Assembly (NCBI RefSeq): GCF_001629705.1
Contig: NZ_CP015378.1
Location: 1,984,001 to 2,048,000, forward strand
Source of the DNA: Fictibacillus phosphorivorans
Lineage (GTDB): Bacteria > Bacillota > Bacilli > Bacillales > Fictibacillaceae
Length of the DNA: 64,000 bases
Reading direction: 5' to 3'
Program-made: the position numbers and the translations under genes
Part shown: in pieces, positions 26,945 to 34,807 of the stretch
Numbering within the stretch: the first letter of the stretch is position 1
How the letters are laid out: each line of letters opens with the position of its first letter
The notes under the pieces: generated by a model
Seen by the model: only the letters and a program-made list of their open reading frames with translations
Databases searched by the model: none
What the model was told of the DNA's origin: nothing

Positions 26945-28906
26945 TCAGAATGCTGACAAGTTCTCGTTATCTAGTATGTTCGTTTCTTCGTTTATGCCAA
27001 AAGCAACGTGTTCTTCGATCCACTTTCGTCGTGGCTCTACTTTATCTCCCATTAGGACAGATACACGTTTTTCAGCACGGGCTGCGTCATCAATTCTTAC
27101 TCGGATCAACGTACGTGTGTCAGGATCCATCGTTGTTTCCCATAATTGATCAGCATTCATCTCACCTAGACCTTTATAGCGTTGGATGATGTAGCCTTTT
27201 CCGATCTTTTTCTGTGCTTCTCTAAGCTCGTCTTCATCCCAAGCATATTCGATGACTTCTTTCTTACCAGTCCCTTTGCTTACTTTGTAAAGTGGAGGAA
27301 GTGCGATGAACACTTTTCCTTCTTCAATAAGCGGCTTCATGTATCGATAGAAAAAAGTGAGTAATAAAACTTGAATGTGTGCACCATCTGTATCTGCATC
27401 AGTCATGATTACAATCTTATCGTAGTTCACATCTTTTAATGTGAAATCAGAGCCCACTCCAGCTCCAATCGCATGAATGATTGTGTTGATCTCTTCGTTC
27501 TTGAAGATATCAGCAAGCTTTGCTTTTTCTGTGTTGATTACTTTTCCTCGTAGTGGAAGGATCGCCTGGAATTTACGGTCTCGCCCTTGCTTAGCTGAAC
27601 CTCCTGCAGAATCACCCTCTACAAGATAAAGTTCATTTCGTTCTGGATTCTTTGATGTAGCAGGAGTTAATTTACCGCTTAACATCGAATCCTTACGTTT
27701 GTTCTTTTTACCGTTACGAGCATCTTCACGTGCTTTACGTGCTGCTTCACGTGCTTGTGCGGCTTTAATACTTTTACGGATGAGCATTTCACTAATTGCA
27801 GGATTTTCCTCAAGGAAATACGCTAACTTAACAGCTACGACCGCATCCACAGCAGAACGTGCTTCACTTGTTCCTAGTTTACTCTTCGTTTGCCCTTCAA
27901 ATTGCAGAAATTCTTCGGGAATACGAACGGAAACAACAGCTGTTAAACCTTCTCGGATATCAGATCCATCTAAGTTTTTATCTTTTTCTTTTAACATGTT
28001 CGTCTTTCGAGCGTATTCGTTAATGCTTCGAGTGATAGCCGTTTTTGCGCCCGATTCATGCGTTCCGCCATCTTTTGTTCGAACGTTATTTACGAACGAT
28101 AATACGTTTTCTGCATATCCATCATTGTATTGAAACGCAAAATCCACTTCGATCTCGTTCTGTATACCTTCAAAACTTACAACAGTGTGCAGAGAGTCTT
28201 TATCTTCGTTCAAGTATTTTACGAACGCTTCAAGACCAGTATCAAACTGAAACTCGTCTTTTTCACCATTACGTGCATCTTCAAGTACGATTTTGATTCC
28301 TTTTAACAGGAAAGCTGCTTCACGTAATCGTTCGCTTAATGTTTCATAGTTATAGTTGATCGTCGAAAACATGGTTGGATCTGGTTTGAAATGGACGGTC
28401 GTTCCAGACTTGCGTGTATTTCCGATCACTTCTAAGGTTGTTTCAGGTTTTCCGCCATTCTCAAAACGTTGACGATACGTCTTGCCGTCACGATGGATTG
28501 TTACTTCTAACCATTCAGATAAAGCGTTAACTACTGATGCCCCTACACCATGCAATCCTCCAGATGTTTTGTAACCGCCTTGACCGAACTTACCACCCGC
28601 GTGAAGGACTGTAAAAATGATTTCAGGAGTTGGTTTTCCGAGTTTGTGCATACCTGTTGGCATACCACGCCCATCATCGGATACCGAAACACTATTATCT
28701 TTGTGAATTTTCACGTGTATGTAATCACCGAATCCGCCTAAAGCTTCATCAACAGCGTTATCTACAATCTCATAAACGAGGTGATGCAATCCTCTAGCAT
28801 CCGTACTTCCAATATACATACCTGGACGCTTTCGAACGGCTTCTAAACCTTCGAGCACCTGTATGGCATCATCGTTATACTCCATTAATGACTTATTACT
28901 AGCCAA
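26945..28906 (-). CDS. parE: DNA topoisomerase IV subunit B
   Basis: 653 residues. GHKL ATPase: YEIVDNAVDEALGG, DDGRGMPTG, HAGGKFGQGGYKTSGGLHGVG; Toprim EGDSAGGSAKQGRDR and DADTDGAHI. Supplies ATP hydrolysis for topoisomerase IV. TTG start with AAAGGAGC upstream. First gene of parE-parC. Confidence 0.95.
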   Translation of the reverse strand: MASNKSLMEYNDDAIQVLEGLEAVRKRPGMYIGSTDARGLHHLVYEIVDNAVDEALGGFGDYIHVKIHKDNSVSVSDDGRGMPTGMHKLGKPTPEIIFTVLHAGGKFGQGGYKTSGGLHGVGASVVNALSEWLEVTIHRDGKTYRQRFENGGKPETTLEVIGNTRKSGTTVHFKPDPTMFSTINYNYETLSERLREAAFLLKGIKIVLEDARNGEKDEFQFDTGLEAFVKYLNEDKDSLHTVVSFEGIQNEIEVDFAFQYNDGYAENVLSFVNNVRTKDGGTHESGAKTAITRSINEYARKTNMLKEKDKNLDGSDIREGLTAVVSVRIPEEFLQFEGQTKSKLGTSEARSAVDAVVAVKLAYFLEENPAISEMLIRKSIKAAQAREAARKAREDARNGKKNKRKDSMLSGKLTPATSKNPERNELYLVEGDSAGGSAKQGRDRKFQAILPLRGKVINTEKAKLADIFKNEEINTIIHAIGAGVGSDFTLKDVNYDKIVIMTDADTDGAHIQVLLLTFFYRYMKPLIEEGKVFIALPPLYKVSKGTGKKEVIEYAWDEDELREAQKKIGKGYIIQRYKGLGEMNADQLWETTMDPDTRTLIRVRIDDAARAEKRVSVLMGDKVEPRRKWIEEHVAFGINEETNILDNENLSAF

Positions 28907-29082
28907 GTTGTGTTGCTCCTTTCGCGTTGCTGCAGTACTACTATAATAGCAGAACGTTTGTTTCTATACTACTGTTGTCTGTATATTCTCCTCTTATTTC
29001 TCGGTAAATCGACTGAAAACCTTTAGTGTCGAAAAGAATATTTTTTAATAAAAAAGTGACATTTCTAGATAGCATGGGAAAA

Positions 29083-29107
29083 CCACCCGTATGATTGCGG
29101 GTGGTTC
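29083..29107 (-). terminator. Terminator of the CoA-binding protein gene
   Basis: AACCACCCG / CGGGTGGTT stem with a 7-8 base loop just past the stop codon. Confidence 0.7.
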
Positions 29108-29111
29108 ATTA

Positions 29112-29519
29112 CTACCGTATCATAGCATGTTCCACTTTAATGCACTTATCCATAATATAAGGAATCGTCGCACTTTGCAAAATCTCTTCTGCTTCTGCAC
29201 TGTAAAGTCCTAACTGTGCCCAAAAGAAACCTGCTTTAATTTTTGCTGCCGATCGAGCAACTTCCGGTAAATACTCACTGCGTCTAAATACGTTAACAAT
29301 ATCAACATGACCATCAATTTCTTCGAGCGTTGCAAACGCTTTTTGCCCTAAAACTTCTGAGACATTAGGATTAACGGGAATGATCTCGTAACCGGCATTC
29401 TGCATATACTCTGAAACCATGTAGGACGTGCGAAAAGGTTGATCAGATAGTCCGACTACAGCAATGCGTTTTCTTAATTTTAAAAGGTTCTGGATATCTT
29501 GTGTCGTTGCAGCTCCCAT
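29112..29519 (-). CDS. CoA-binding domain protein (YccU-like)
   Basis: 135 residues, a single Rossmann-type CoA_binding_2 domain: KRIAVVGLSDQPFRTSYMVSEYMQNAGYEIIPVNPN, then VDIVNVFRRSEYLPEV and FWAQLGLYS. Binds CoA in homologues; role unknown. GGAGGAG before the ATG. Lies between parE and the M32 peptidase as its own unit. Confidence 0.87.
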   Translation of the reverse strand: MGAATTQDIQNLLKLRKRIAVVGLSDQPFRTSYMVSEYMQNAGYEIIPVNPNVSEVLGQKAFATLEEIDGHVDIVNVFRRSEYLPEVARSAAKIKAGFFWAQLGLYSAEAEEILQSATIPYIMDKCIKVEHAMIR

Positions 29520-29710
29520 GAATATCTCCTCCTAGTGTCTTTTTATATAGTTTTAGACAAAATCTGTACAAATGAAACATTTTCATAAAGAAAACTTGGC
29601 TGATGCCAAGCTTTTCGAGACAGCCTTAGTTAAACTTTTACGATGACTTTTACTTGTCGCTACGTCTCAACTCTTCCTAAAAAACAGGTTGCATCTTCTT
29701 TTTATGTAAA

Positions 29711-29755
29711 AAAACCGGCGTTCTCGATCAATACATTCGAGACGAGCCCGCCGGT
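29711..29755 (-). terminator. Terminator of the M32 carboxypeptidase gene
   Basis: ACCGGCG / CGCCGGT closes an extended hairpin that also contains CTCG / CGAG arms, followed by T7 on the minus strand. Confidence 0.85.
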
Positions 29756-29764
29756 AGGATGTGA

Positions 29765-31285
29765 TTAGTTCTCTAAGCGGTAAATATCACTGTATTTCTT
29801 TTCAAAATAAGCGATCAGGTGATCCGGATTCAGTCCCTCACCTGTTACGTCTTTTAAGATTTCAATCGGTTTCTTCATTTTTCCATATTGGTGAACGTTC
29901 TTCGTTAGCCACTCTTTGATCGGCAGAAGGTTACCAGATTCCATAAGAGCATCAAAATCAGGTATATCCTTCAGCATCGCATGTTTTAGCTGTGCAGCAT
30001 AAATGTAGCCTAGAGCATAGGATGGGAAGTAACCAAAGCTTCCACCTGACCAATGTACATCCTGAAGCACACCTTCTGCATCATTCTTAGGTGTTACACC
30101 GATATACTCCTGCATTTTCTCATTCCAGATTCGCGGAAGGTCTTTAACTTCGATCTCATCATTAAACAAACCTTTTTCAATTTCATAACGAACAATAACA
30201 TGAAGTGGGTATGTCATCTCATCAGCTTCGATACGAATAAGTGAAGGCTCTACCACGTTGATAGAACGATAGAAATCTTCCAGCTCTACACCGTTAAACT
30301 GGGAACCAGAAACCGTCTTAAGCATGCTGTACTGATTCTTCCAGAAACCAAAGTGACGACCTACAAAGTTCTCCCAGAACAGAGATTGAGATTCGTGAAT
30401 CCCCATAGATGTACCTGTAGCAAGAGGTGTCCCTACTAGCTCATTTGAAATATTTTGCTCATAAAGTGCATGTCCACCTTCATGGATGGTTCCGAATACA
30501 GCCGTACGGAAATCATTCTCGTCATACTTTGTTGTTACACGAACGTCTCCAGGATTCAATCCGATCGCAAACGGATGAACGGTTTCATCCAAACGACCTG
30601 AATCGAAATCATAACCCATGTCTTTTAAAACATGTAAACTGAAATCTTTTTGTTTTTCTTTCGGAAAATGCTCGAATAAAAACTTTGTATCAGGTTGACC
30701 TGCATCTTTTACTTTCTGAAGCAATGGTACGATTCGATCGCGTAGTTTTGAGAAGGTCTCATCTAAAATCTCAACAGTAACTCCTGGCTCATACATATCT
30801 AGAAGTGTATTGTACTTATTCCCTTCATAGCCCCAATAACCGATAAATTTCTTATTGAAATCAACAAGCTTTTCTAAATACGGCTGGAATAAGGAGAAGT
30901 CATTGGCGTTCTTGGCTTCTTCCCATACTGTTTCTGCTTTTGATTGAAGAATAACGTATTCTTTAAATTCTGCTGGAGGAATCTTTGCGTTACGCTCATA
31001 ATCTTTTTTCACTTCTTGTAACGTTTTTTTCGTAACATCAGACAAAGAGTTCTGTACATCTGACTTAGAAAGTTCTTCGATGTAATTCTTCATTTCTTCA
31101 GACGTAGACATCGCAAATACATCAGAGGATAATGTTCCTATCACTTCAGAACGTTGTTCAACACCTTTTTTAGGTGCGCCTGTACGAAGATCCCAATACA
31201 TGAGGCCGATTGCTTCATTAATGTGGACCATCTTTTTTACATATTCTAAAAATTCTTTTTCAACAGTTACTTTTGTTTGTGTCAT
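29765..31285 (-). CDS. M32 family metallo-carboxypeptidase (Taq carboxypeptidase type)
   Basis: 506 residues, matching B. subtilis YpwA. Zinc motif HEGGH at 268-272, HPFAIGLNPGDVRVTT (237-252), ESQSLFWENFVGR, IRIEADEMTYPLH and GYIYAAQ are all family blocks. Removes C-terminal residues from peptides in the cytoplasm; needs a divalent metal. GGGATGG before the ATG. Confidence 0.93.
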   Translation of the reverse strand: MTQTKVTVEKEFLEYVKKMVHINEAIGLMYWDLRTGAPKKGVEQRSEVIGTLSSDVFAMSTSEEMKNYIEELSKSDVQNSLSDVTKKTLQEVKKDYERNAKIPPAEFKEYVILQSKAETVWEEAKNANDFSLFQPYLEKLVDFNKKFIGYWGYEGNKYNTLLDMYEPGVTVEILDETFSKLRDRIVPLLQKVKDAGQPDTKFLFEHFPKEKQKDFSLHVLKDMGYDFDSGRLDETVHPFAIGLNPGDVRVTTKYDENDFRTAVFGTIHEGGHALYEQNISNELVGTPLATGTSMGIHESQSLFWENFVGRHFGFWKNQYSMLKTVSGSQFNGVELEDFYRSINVVEPSLIRIEADEMTYPLHVIVRYEIEKGLFNDEIEVKDLPRIWNEKMQEYIGVTPKNDAEGVLQDVHWSGGSFGYFPSYALGYIYAAQLKHAMLKDIPDFDALMESGNLLPIKEWLTKNVHQYGKMKKPIEILKDVTGEGLNPDHLIAYFEKKYSDIYRLEN

Positions 31286-31386
31286 TATTGCTCCATCCCT
31301 TCACGGTTTCATGATTTCATTAAAAACATACCGCTATAAGAATTCGTGACGCAATAAAAAAGTCCTGCTGGTCTATTTTATTTTTT

Positions 31387-31566
31387 CTAAAATTCTTCCT
31401 TGAATAGTTCAGCATACGTTGCAAAAGACGGGTCAATATTGTTAACATGACCGATGGATTGATGAAGAACACTTTGGATTTCAACTTTGTGATGATCTTC
31501 CAGATGTGGTTGGAGGTTCTGTAATGCTTTTTGAATGCTATCTAAATGGTTAAATTGAGAGTACAT
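31387..31566 (-). CDS. Small hypothetical protein (59 aa)
   Basis: Starts MYSQFNHLDSIQKALQNL and ends AELFKEEF; an amphipathic, likely helical protein. Start at the ATG at 31566 with AGGCAGG upstream. Chromosomal side of the prophage junction. Family not recognised. Confidence 0.6.
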   Translation of the reverse strand: MYSQFNHLDSIQKALQNLQPHLEDHHKVEIQSVLHQSIGHVNNIDPSFATYAELFKEEF

Positions 31567-31821
31567 AGAAATAACCTGCCTTTAATTTAATAGTTAGGCA
31601 TAGTATGTACGCGTTTATTAGGTCTTTAAACTTTTGTTTTAGTATTTGGTGGTGAAGTCTTTATATAATTGAAAAATATAGTAGCGAGTAGGTGTAATAT
31701 TTTTCAATTTTGACTTAAAATTTGTTTATTACTCTGTTTTTGAAGAAAAAAATATTAAAATGCGTACGGTACGTGAAATTATTTTAGTTTAATACTATTA
31801 GTCTTATGGTTCACATTAAAA

Positions 31822-31850
31822 AAGGCTGACTCATTCAAAAAGTCAGCCTT
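31822..31850. terminator. Terminator-like hairpin
   Basis: AAGGCTGAC / GTCAGCCTT with an 11-base loop and flanking A/T runs, downstream (minus strand) of the 21-bp repeat tract. Confidence 0.75.
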
Positions 31851-31871
31851 CCTTATCGTTTTTGGTAGTTG

Positions 31872-31976
31872 AATCCAAAAGTTTTCTACTGTAATCCATA
31901 AATTTAATAGCTCAATCCACGAGTTTTGCTTCTCAATCCACAAATTTCGGGCTTTTATCCGCGAGTCTACAATCTT
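31872..31976. repeat. Five tandem 21-bp degenerate repeats
   Basis: Five units of exactly 21 bases, each starting (A/T)ATCC on the plus strand. Read on the minus strand they encode seven-residue units beginning Trp-Ile (WIEKQNS, WIELLNL, WITVENF, WIQLPKT). The open frame 31779-31982 has a GTG start without a ribosome site, so I treat the tract as a repeat and not as a proven gene. Confidence 0.65.
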
Positions 31977-32019
31977 CGACACTCACAGCTACCCGCACCA
32001 TATGTTTAAAATACACTCA

Positions 32020-32148
32020 TTAGCTCTGATGTTGTCTAGGCGGACGTTTTCCAAAGTATTGATAATAGTCGGTCTTCAGATCACCGTTGGGGTAATGGAT
32101 AAAATATTCAGTGCTATCAACGTTCTTTATATTATGTAGAGTTAGTTT
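32020..32148 (-). pseudogene. 3' fragment of a host gene at the prophage junction
   Basis: An open frame without a start codon encodes VDSTEYFIHYPNGDLK then TDYYQYFGKRPPRQHQS and stops at 32020. It reads like a normal coding C-terminus but is cut upstream by a stop (32149-32151) and by AT-rich phage-like DNA. The best reading is the remnant of a gene disrupted by prophage insertion, with the other part beyond the right end of the window. Parent gene not recognised. Confidence 0.5.
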
Positions 32149-32236
32149 TCACATTACTTTTCTATTGAATTCCTTCTATTATAATATGGTAGATTAACTT
32201 AGTAAAGTGGATTTCCTACCATAAAATACCAGAACA

Positions 32237-32262
32237 GAAAAACTGCCCTTTCGGACAGCTTA
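32237..32262 (-). terminator. Terminator of the last minus-strand phage unit
   Basis: On the minus strand CTGTCC-GAAA-GGGCAG (one U-G) followed by T5. Confidence 0.75.
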
Positions 32263-32511
32263 CTCATCTTCACCAAACACGCTTATGTTATCAGTCTCAA
32301 ATGTATGTACTTTCGGCATTATCACACTACCGTTAGTTGAGACTATCGTTAACAAAATTTGTTGAATTGCTTGTTCATCGATAAGGGAGAGAACCTTTTC
32401 TAAAGCTCTCTTCTCATCTTCACCAGACACCATCAAAGATAAAGTTGTATTTAAATCAACGAACACTTCAAAGTTTTGCTCGACTTTTACTTCCTTATTA
32501 ACTGTTAACAT
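32260..32511 (-). CDS. Hypothetical phage-end protein (83 aa)
   Basis: Starts MLTVNKEVKVEQNFEVFVDL; ends NISVFGEDE. Acidic, alpha/beta in appearance. ATG at 32511 chosen because GGGGGAA lies 6 bases before it. Follows the 65-aa gene closely. No family recognised; by position it is a terminal accessory gene of the prophage. Confidence 0.55.
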   Translation of the reverse strand: MLTVNKEVKVEQNFEVFVDLNTTLSLMVSGEDEKRALEKVLSLIDEQAIQQILLTIVSTNGSVIMPKVHTFETDNISVFGEDE

Positions 32512-32533
32512 TATAATTCCCCCAAAGTTCAAA

Positions 32534-32731
32534 TTAGTTTTTATTAGCTAACTCTTCAAACATACTCACAAATGTTCCTACTGTTAGCCAGCCAGCATCT
32601 GAAAGCCACATTATTGATCCATCTTCATCTTTTGTAAGTTTTCTACCAAGTGCTTTCTCTAAAGAAGTTTTCATGTCATGATAAGAAAGTTTTTCATCAA
32701 AGTACTTTCTCCACTTAGCAGGTCTATTCAT
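32534..32731 (-). CDS. Hypothetical protein (65 aa)
   Basis: MNRPAKWRKYFDEKLSYHDM at the start, then helical, with WLSDAGWLTVGTFVSMF. AGAGGTG site inside the end of the preceding 34-codon ORF, whose stop is one base away, so translation is coupled. Family not recognised. Confidence 0.55.
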   Translation of the reverse strand: MNRPAKWRKYFDEKLSYHDMKTSLEKALGRKLTKDEDGSIMWLSDAGWLTVGTFVSMFEELANKN

Positions 32732-32732
32732 T

Positions 32733-32837
32733 TTAAACTACACCTCTTTCTGACTTTTGAATTGTGTGTAATCCAACTATCATTAAGAATCTTTGGTGCT
32801 TGGTTAATTTAATCCAATCTCCAACTCTAATTAACAT
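32733..32837 (-). CDS. 34-aa coupled ORF
   Basis: Begins MLIRVGDWIKLTKHQRFLMI and ends QKSERGVV. AAGGATG site 9 bases before the ATG and a stop one base before the next ATG make it a credible coupled small gene. Function unknown. Confidence 0.45.
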   Translation of the reverse strand: MLIRVGDWIKLTKHQRFLMIVGLHTIQKSERGVV

Positions 32838-32850
32838 CGTTTATTCATCC

Positions 32851-32947
32851 TTTCTAAATATTTCTTTAAGTTTCTAAAGATAGAATAAACCATATAAATT
32901 TTATTGTCAACTATATTTATAAAAATATATTTGCTTTTCTAAAGATA
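32851..32947. promoter_or_regulatory. Repeated TTTCTAAAGATA sites between divergent genes
   Basis: Exact TTTCTAAAGATA at 32871-32882 and 32936-32947, and a variant TTTCTAAATATT from 32851. They lie between the minus-strand small genes and the plus-strand Xre gene and are candidate operators for it. A TATAAT is at 32951-32956. Confidence 0.5.
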
Positions 32948-32991
32948 TGATATAATCAACTAAAGACATTTAAATTGAAGGAGAATGAAAG

Positions 32992-33204
32992 ATGATTACT
33001 TTTGCGCCACTAGCAGCTACATTACATAGAAAACAAATTAGCAAAACTGAACTTCAAAAAGGTATTAAGACTTCTTCGGCTACAATTGCAAAGATTAGTA
33101 AGGATGAGTATGTATCAATGAAAATACTTGATGACATTTGTAACTACTTAGATTGCGAAATTACAGAAGTAATATCTCATTTAAAAGAAAAAGACTCTCA
33201 ATGA
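32992..33204 (+). CDS. Cro/CI (Xre)-type HTH regulator (70 aa)
   Basis: A compact helix-turn-helix protein: ATLHRKQISKTELQKGIKTSSATIAKISKDEYVSMKILDDICNYLDCEITEVISH covers all five helices of the Xre domain, with the turn at about 22-42. AAGGAG before the ATG. Divergently placed and flanked by repeated TCTAAAGA sites. Too small to be a cleavable CI repressor; likely a Cro-like or YozG-like switch protein. Confidence 0.8.
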   Translation: MITFAPLAATLHRKQISKTELQKGIKTSSATIAKISKDEYVSMKILDDICNYLDCEITEVISHLKEKDSQ

Positions 33205-33228
33205 GGGTCTTTTCTACTTTACTTTTTA

Positions 33229-33406
33229 CTATTCGATTGTTTCTTTTTTTAATGCTTTTCTAATACCCTCTTTCAATTCATCTACGGATTTAGTGCTCAA
33301 GCATTCTCTAAGTCCTCATATGTTTTATTACCAGTGTGCGTGAAAGTAAAATTAAACCCACCAGCACTTGTCTTATAATCCTTATGAATATTGAATCTTT
33401 AGCCTG
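33229..33406 (-). pseudogene. Frameshifted paralogue of the adjacent 82-aa gene
   Basis: One frame reads KDYKTSAGGFNFTFTHTGNK then TYEDLENA and stops; shifting frame by one base continues LSTKSVDELKEGIRKALKK then ETIE and stop. The first part copies SKGGFNFTFIYTNEKTY of the neighbouring upstream protein. A single-base deletion near 33300 explains the break. Confidence 0.6.
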
Positions 33407-33556
33407 ATCTTTTTTTTCCACTTCAATCAGTTCTGCAATATCAACATTCTTAAAACATTCTTCTACATACTCACCATAAGTTTTCTCGTTGGTATAAATG
33501 AATGTAAAGTTAAAGCCGCCTTTTGAGACTTTATCTTCATTATTGTTATTTGTCAT
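33308..33556 (-). CDS. Hypothetical phage protein with GGFNFTF module, possibly truncated
   Basis: 82 residues starting MTNNNNEDKVSKGGFNFTFI. Its last third (FIRIIRQVLVGLILLSRTLVIKHMRT) is the out-of-frame reading of the paralogous copy downstream, so the natural C-terminus has probably been lost. GGGAGG site before the ATG, in a small inverted repeat. Function unknown. Confidence 0.5.
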   Translation of the reverse strand: MTNNNNEDKVSKGGFNFTFIYTNEKTYGEYVEECFKNVDIAELIEVEKKDQAKDSIFIRIIRQVLVGLILLSRTLVIKHMRT

Positions 33557-33608
33557 TATAATACCTCCCAGTTATATATCGGGAAAGTACAAATTATATA
33601 AACAATAA

Positions 33609-33640
33609 AAACCACCAAGAAGATTGATTCTTAGTGGTTT
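33609..33640. terminator. Terminator-like hairpin
   Basis: AACCACCAAGAA pairs with TTCTTAGTGGTT (one mismatch) in the 100 bases between two minus-strand genes. Confidence 0.65.
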
Positions 33641-33656
33641 AATCTTGCCTATATAT

Positions 33657-33731
33657 TTATTTACGTTTTTCTGAGTTGTCAAAGATTTCTTCAATAAGCT
33701 CGTCTTTGTTATTAACTTTACACCTTTTCAC
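33657..33731 (-). CDS. Possible 24-aa ORF overlapping upstream stop
   Basis: GTG at 33731 overlaps the TGA of the upstream gene (GTGA) and opens a frame reading MKRCKVNNKDELIEEIFDNS plus EKRK. Overlap suggests coupling; no separate ribosome site. Low confidence. Confidence 0.25.
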   Translation of the reverse strand: MKRCKVNNKDELIEEIFDNSEKRK

Positions 33732-34036
33732 TTCTTTTTATTTAGTGGTTCAATAATGAGCTTATGTTTTAGAATTTCTTCACCCTCTGGAAACAATTGA
33801 AATTCATTGTAACTATATTCAAAAGGTTCTTCTTCCCATTCAATTTTTGTAACTTGAAATAAAGAGTATGTTGTTTTACCTATTGTTAAAAATCCATTAA
33901 CGTGAATTTTACCATCATTTAAGTCTTCCCATAGCTTCTGAGAATAATCGGATGATAATTCAACTTTTTCTTTATTAGAAAAGTGCATTCTTGCTACTCT
34001 GCTGACTTTATTGTCTTTAAGATCATCTGTTTTCAT
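33728..34036 (-). CDS. Hypothetical phage protein (102 aa)
   Basis: Starts MKTDDLKDNKVSRVARMHFS and ends LIIEPLNKKK. Soluble, mixed charge. GAGGAGGG site before the ATG lies in an inverted repeat (34043-34049 with 34066-34073). First gene of the leftmost minus-strand cluster. Family not recognised. Confidence 0.6.
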   Translation of the reverse strand: MKTDDLKDNKVSRVARMHFSNKEKVELSSDYSQKLWEDLNDGKIHVNGFLTIGKTTYSLFQVTKIEWEEEPFEYSYNEFQLFPEGEEILKHKLIIEPLNKKK

Positions 34037-34190
34037 AATAACCCTCCTCGTTTCTTGATATATATGAGGTAGGTTTATCCAAATATGTTAAAGTACTGAA
34101 TACTTACTTAAAAATATTTACATAATTTGTTTTATTTGGTACAAAGATGTTGGATGAATCTTATTTAAAAATGTAAATTAGAAGGGACAA

Positions 34191-34505
34191 ATGAATATGT
34201 GGCAGAAAGTGTTATTTAAATGTGTGTGGATTGTTGCCTTTGTGGGTGCGTATTTTATCGTAACCAGTACTATTGATTACTTTAAGAAGAATGCAGAACC
34301 CGCAGATACAGAACCTAAGATAAGTATTGAAGAACTAGAGGATCGAATAATTGATTTAGAAGCAGAACTTGAGGAAACTAAATCAGAATATGACTTTTTA
34401 TCATCAGAGAATGATGAGTTGAGGGAATCAATAGAAGAACATACAAGTTCCTTAGAAGAAGTTGATACAAGAGTGAGTGATATTGAATGGGCGATATTTG
34501 AGTAA
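34191..34505 (+). CDS. Membrane-anchored coiled-coil protein (104 aa)
   Basis: One N-terminal membrane helix (about 6-27, VLFKCVWIVAFVGAYFIVTS) then a long acidic coiled coil (about 45-100, ISIEELEDRIIDLEAELEET and onward). AGAAGGGAC site before the ATG. On the plus strand, against the phage transcription direction, as the first of three small genes in a probable cargo island. A cell-surface or inner-face scaffold role is only a guess. Confidence 0.6.
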   Translation: MNMWQKVLFKCVWIVAFVGAYFIVTSTIDYFKKNAEPADTEPKISIEELEDRIIDLEAELEETKSEYDFLSSENDELRESIEEHTSSLEEVDTRVSDIEWAIFE

Positions 34506-34582
34506 GGTGAGATATATTAACTCTATCTTAATATGTTAACATAAGAACAAATGTTCCTGAAATTTGAAAGGTTGGTTATCTT

Positions 34583-34786
34583 ATGGAGTATGACATTATG
34601 TTCGCGGTTAAAAATAATGGAGCAAGAAAAGTAACATTAATGCAATTTTCTAAAGCTAGGATGGTTACAATAGAAATTCCTACTGAATTAGAATCTGAAG
34701 AAATTGATAAAGAACTTAAAGATGTAATTTTAAAAAACATGGAAAAGATTAATTCAGGTTATTATGATTATACTGGCACTCATTGA
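34583..34786 (+). CDS. Hypothetical protein (67 aa)
   Basis: MEYDIMFAVKNNGARKVTLM opening, then a beta-rich stretch and acidic helix; AAAGGTTGG before the ATG. Lies 22 bases before the GIY-YIG gene, so probably in one unit with it. Not recognised. Confidence 0.55.
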   Translation: MEYDIMFAVKNNGARKVTLMQFSKARMVTIEIPTELESEEIDKELKDVILKNMEKINSGYYDYTGTH

Positions 34787-34807
34787 TTTATTGAAAGGTG
34801 ATTATAT

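Noticed and set aside
27699..28133. 144-codon plus-strand ORF within parE
   Set aside because: Antisense shadow of a strongly conserved gene, Ser/Arg/Ala-rich composition, no ribosome site.
31779..31982. A protein gene made of Trp-Ile heptads
   Set aside because: GTG start lacks a ribosome site and the frame is explained by the 21-bp repeat tract; kept as a repeat.
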